This document shows, piece after piece, positions 60,527 through 64,000 of a stretch of 64,000 nt of DNA. Origin of the DNA: Rotaria sp. Silwood1 (lineage: Eukaryota > Rotifera > Eurotatoria > Philodinida > Philodinidae); contig CAJNOP010000702.1 of NCBI GenBank assembly GCA_905250075.1, forward strand, positions 26,417 through 90,416, written 5' to 3'. The translations under genes and the position numbers were made by a program. Below the pieces are notes generated by a model. The model did not search any database. It was given only the letters and a program-made list of their open reading frames with translations, and was not told where the DNA came from. Each line of letters begins with the position of its first letter. Position 1 is the first letter of the stretch.

Positions 60527-62520
60527 TACATGTATGGGGTAAGTATGGGGTATCCATGTGGTAGAAAACTGAAGTTGAAAGTCGTGTTTATGCTTATTTT
60601 CTGCTTGCCAGTTATTGTAATCAAAATTTCGCAATCGGTACAAAACCGTTTCGTTATATGGGAAAAGATGGTTTCGTATAAATTACATATGTCGAACATT
60701 TTTTGGAAATTTTGAGTGGAAGGTGTGTTATGAAACTCTTGTTCTATGTAAGCAAAAAAGGATCTTGCCGTGTATCAAGGTTATGAACCTGTTCAGATTT
60801 TGTAAAAATCCGTTTGTTTTAAAAGTAGATATCCTTCATAGTCGTCGATCATAAAATATTACAAAATGTAATCTTCATTATATGAGGCACTTGAAAGAAA
60901 ATGAAAGAGGTGCATGGTTTTTTTCCACAAGGCTGTACTACTGAAGCCACAGAAAGTGAAAATCAACTTTATGGAGAGAAGAACACAAGGAGCAATAAAA
61001 AGCATATTTTATGGTTGTAATCTCTATTCAACACTGACAGATTTATGCCTACAGCGGTTATATTTAAACGGCGTATTTTTCAGTCTGATATTTCAAAGTA
61101 TTTGTCGAAACGGTAACAAACTTTTGTCATAGACAAGGTTTTTTGATCAAAATAAGAACGTAAGTATTAATTTTTCTTTAAGAAAATTTCGTTTTTCAAC
61201 AAGACAGTTAATATAAAGGAGTATATTGTAGTCCGCTTGTAAAAAGCGGGTTACTCTTATGAAAATAGCCATGAAAAATCCTCTTCGAATTGCTTGTACT
61301 GAATACATAAAACGCATTTATGATGAACCTGTTTGATCAGCATTCTAGGTACTGCTTTAGAGCAGATAGATACAACTAAGATAAAAATGAATTGACTAAA
61401 TGGATTAAAAATAAAAATCAATGTATTGAAACAGATAGTATCCTTTTTATTGTCACAAGTAGTATTCAATCTGTTTTTTTGAAAAATATTGCTTTATAGA
61501 TGAAAATATAAATATGAAGTTTCATTTAAAGATTATTTTCTAGTCAAAAGCATTGACTGAAGAATATTTATTTCAAACTTCTGTTTGCACATATTTCTTT
61601 ACAAAAATATTTTTAGTTTACTCCCGTATGGTTATGCGTATTGCAGTTTATTAGGATCGAAACAAACCTATACCAACATCCATACCTTATATTGCTTAAT
61701 AAGGAACTGAAGAAGAAAAGCAGTGATCTTCTTCATTTCGTCTCCTTTCTCGTTGCGACTTTTCACGAAGCATATAGAAAAATTTTTCTGTTCTTTGCGT
61801 AAACTGAAAGTTGTAGAACTGTGAGGAAAGCTAATCACGCATTTTCAATGGATGAGTCGACAAGAAGGCAAAAAGCTACGATGTCCTGATCGAGCACTAC
61901 ACCGACCGAAATCGGCCGTTTACGGCGGTGTGGATGTGGTTTTACAATGTTCTGTGCGTTGAAACTCACACCCTTTTACGCTTAGCACTCATTTTGCTTC
62001 GATTCTGGTTTCTGTTTTGTTTAATTCGGTAAAAGAGAAGGTAATTCCTTCAAGGCATCCGAATGTGTATGTTTAAATGTGATCTGTCATACAAAGGTTC
62101 TTATTTTAGCAACTTTATCGGATTATTTTAACTGTAGAATGTGTTTCGTAAAATCTGGACTCGTGAATAAGATCAAAATATTTCATTAGTATTATTCATT
62201 GATTGAGCATGCATAGTTCTATCAAAAATTGGGCAAATAATTTTTTTCTCATGCAAATACAGAATAAATGAAGCGTGCTACTTAGAAAATATAAACTAAA
62301 AAGGTAGGGGTTGGTGAAAGCAGCAGTATATAAGACAAGATATGATATACTACATAATGACATATAATTCAGCTCTTTAATCGATTCGACTCAGACATAG
62401 CGAGCAAAATATTTCAACTATTTCAAGTTCAGCAAATAAATTTTGGAACCACCATAAAATACGAATCATTATTGTTGTTTTTTATCTAAGGATTTATTTT
62501 TACTCGATTGACTTGGAATA
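60527..62520. other. Gene-poor stretch
   Basis: No gene recognised. Small plus and minus frames at 60914 and 61257 are not convincing. Contains one small TGTGGG-type locus (61926-61973). The last few hundred bases are upstream of the EF-hand gene. Confidence 0.4.
61926..61973. repeat. Small TGTGGG-type hairpin
   Basis: CGGTGTGGATGTGG, a spacer of about 25 bases, then ACTCACACCC. Diverged but with the G-then-C order. Confidence 0.45.
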
Positions 62521-63721
62521 ATGGCAAGCCCTGATCTAACTAAATCTTTATTCGACGCAATTGATACAAATCAAGATGAAAAGTGTGAATTAAGAATTTA
62601 CGTCGAATCATAAATGCATATATGCATGTTTAGAATTGAAAAAGAGGAATTTCGTAAATGGGCTTCAAATCCTGTAGAAGTGCGTTCTTCACCATACGAG
62701 CCACTGAATATTGGGTATAATCATAGTTATACGATTACTAGTCGATTAGATCGGTATGAGCATAAAGATATTAATCACAATGCTTTTGAATCTACAGCTA
62801 ATGAATATTCTTTGTATAGAACTACAACAGTATCAAAAGATTATATTAGTGATACGATAATTCTCACTAAAAGTGTAGAAGAAACGGAACTATATCTGGA
62901 AAATCATGGTATTGATCTTTGTAAGAATCCACAAATTATTAGGCGAACAATACCTGAAAGGCCACCAACATATGAACAACGAGTTTCTGTTCGATATCTT
63001 CAGCCACCACCTCTTCCACCATCAGGAGTAATGAAATACATTGTCTGAAATTCAAGCATATCAGTATTTTTATGATTTTAGTCACTCATTATTAAAGAAG
63101 TGAGCACAGAGCAGCCACCACCTCTTTCCTCACTACCACCACTCATTTTACGTGAACGACCACCAACACCACCGCCAATTCTTTCAAGTGAAACAATTTA
63201 GAAACATAAGAAATTCAAACGATATAGATTTGGTTAATCAATGTATTTTTTTTACCGTTACTCGTACCTTACCTCCCTTACCTGTTCCACCACGATCAGT
63301 TGTCATCGAACGTTATCCACCTCTTCCAGAAAAACCACGTAGAACGATTATCTTCATTTTCTCTTTGTTGGTTTTTAATTTCTGATTGTTGTTTTGTTTC
63401 TATTTAGGAGATATTATAATTGAACGATGGATCCCGTACGGACGTCAAACTGAACGCCATACGATTGTTCAACAGGCTGCTCCTCCTATAGAATATCCAA
63501 AACCAAGTTGTACTATTGTTATTTACGAAGTTCCTCAAGCACGTATAGTCCGGAAATTTGAGCAACTTGATGTTACTAATGAAAATCCTGAAGATTATGT
63601 AGCCCGCTATAGTGAATCACTTTTAAATTCAACAACATTGGTTCAACAAGCTCGTAATGTTGGCGTTATTGAAGATATAGTAACTTTCTTGTCAAAAAAG
63701 CCTTCACAAGAAACTATATAA
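62521..63721 (+). CDS. EF-hand / proline-rich protein, about 300 aa, four or five exons
   Basis: Exon 1 62521-62582 (MASPDLTKSLFDAIDTNQDE), intron 62583-62633, exon 2 62634-63027, intron 63028-63081, exon 3 63082-63187, exon 4 ending at 63338, intron 63339-63407, exon 5 63408-63721. The first intron splits an EF-hand loop (FDAIDTNQDEKIEKEEF). Exons 2-4 end in Pro-rich repeats (LQPPPLPPSG, RERPPTPPPIL, IERYPPLPEKP). Exon 5 has IIIERWIPYGRQTERHTIVQ and YEVPQARIVRKFEQLDV, then ends with SKKPSQETI. The start of exon 4 is unsure: 63228 (40-base intron, keeps the PPLPVPP repeat) or 63300 (112-base intron); both keep frame. The gene probably binds calcium. The Pro-rich/ERW module is familiar from other protist and rotifer proteins, but I cannot name its role. 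Confidence 0.65.
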
Positions 63722-64000
63722 ATTTTTTTATTTTCTAAAGTATCCCAAAAGTTACTACTCAAAAATGTTTTTTTCGTATGATAGGTGATACTATCAAGGT
63801 TTTATTTCTATGAACAACTTATGAAAGTTCTTTTTAAAGTAATTATGATTAGCCGAGTTACAAGAATTCAGCCTTTTTCCTGATTTCATATTAATACTTC
63901 GCAGCATTTCTTTTGTTTTTTTGATGAAACATCAAAACTAATTTCTAGAATATGACTGTTTGAGATTTGAGCAATTTAAAGATCAGAATCAGTCTAAAAA
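63722..64000. other. 3' flank of the EF-hand gene
   Basis: AT-rich, no gene seen. Confidence 0.4.

Overview
The window looks like a piece of a bdelloid rotifer nuclear genome, probably close to Rotaria. The reasons are the AT-rich background, introns of about 50-70 bases, F-box proteins and NHL-propeller proteins of the kind expanded in bdelloids, several bacterial- or plant-like genes sitting among animal genes, many small DNA transposons, and dispersed tracts of TGTGGG, which I recall as the bdelloid telomere repeat. Two 100-base N blocks (2613-2712, 38618-38717) are assembly gaps. All gene models were assembled by eye from reading frames and GT/AG junctions; no search was run.

Layout. 1-5.3 kb: a tandem repeat, a 0.55 kb foldback element, the start of an acidic-protein gene (-), the 3' part of a membrane-protein gene (+), and a second foldback element cut off by a TGTGGG/CCCACA tract. 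5.9-10.8 kb: an intact F-box gene (-) and a decayed tandem copy. 12-18.6 kb: a TPR remnant, a phytanoyl-CoA dioxygenase-family gene (-), and a four-exon CASTOR/POLLUX-type ion channel (-). 18.6-30 kb: gene-poor, with a 142-bp tandem repeat, a hairpin and a Tc1-like remnant. 30.2-36.6 kb: a truncated F-box gene, a hAT-type MITE, two TGTGGG loci and a broken NHL gene. 40-43.5 kb: a DUF4386 gene with a homopolymer frameshift and a carbohydrate sulfotransferase pseudogene. 44.6-48.6 kb: an internally deleted hAT transposon and an intronless bacterial-type GH13 glycogen branching enzyme. 49-62 kb: more TGTGGG loci, a TMEM272-like four-helix membrane gene (-), two more hAT-type elements and inverted satellite blocks. 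62.5-63.7 kb: an EF-hand/proline-rich gene (+).

The most interesting signal is a set of at least 14 short loci with the same architecture: a G-rich TGTGGG-like tract on the + strand, a short unrelated spacer, then a C-rich CCCACA-like tract. The order is G then C at every locus; one locus (51178-51262) carries an extra G tract after it. This is the head-to-head orientation expected if telomere repeats were added to both ends of a broken chromosome and the two capped ends were then joined. Three loci lie exactly where a recognisable sequence is broken: the right arm of a foldback element (4731), the body of an F-box gene (30663) and the middle of a hAT transposase (46101-46183). I propose these as telomere-repeat repair scars, a testable idea in an animal that survives massive DNA breakage on desiccation. 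The alternative is a palindromic low-complexity mobile repeat.

The genes do not form one pathway. The branching enzyme, DUF4386 protein and CASTOR-type channel are candidates for horizontal acquisition. No tRNA, rRNA, CRISPR array or operon was recognised.
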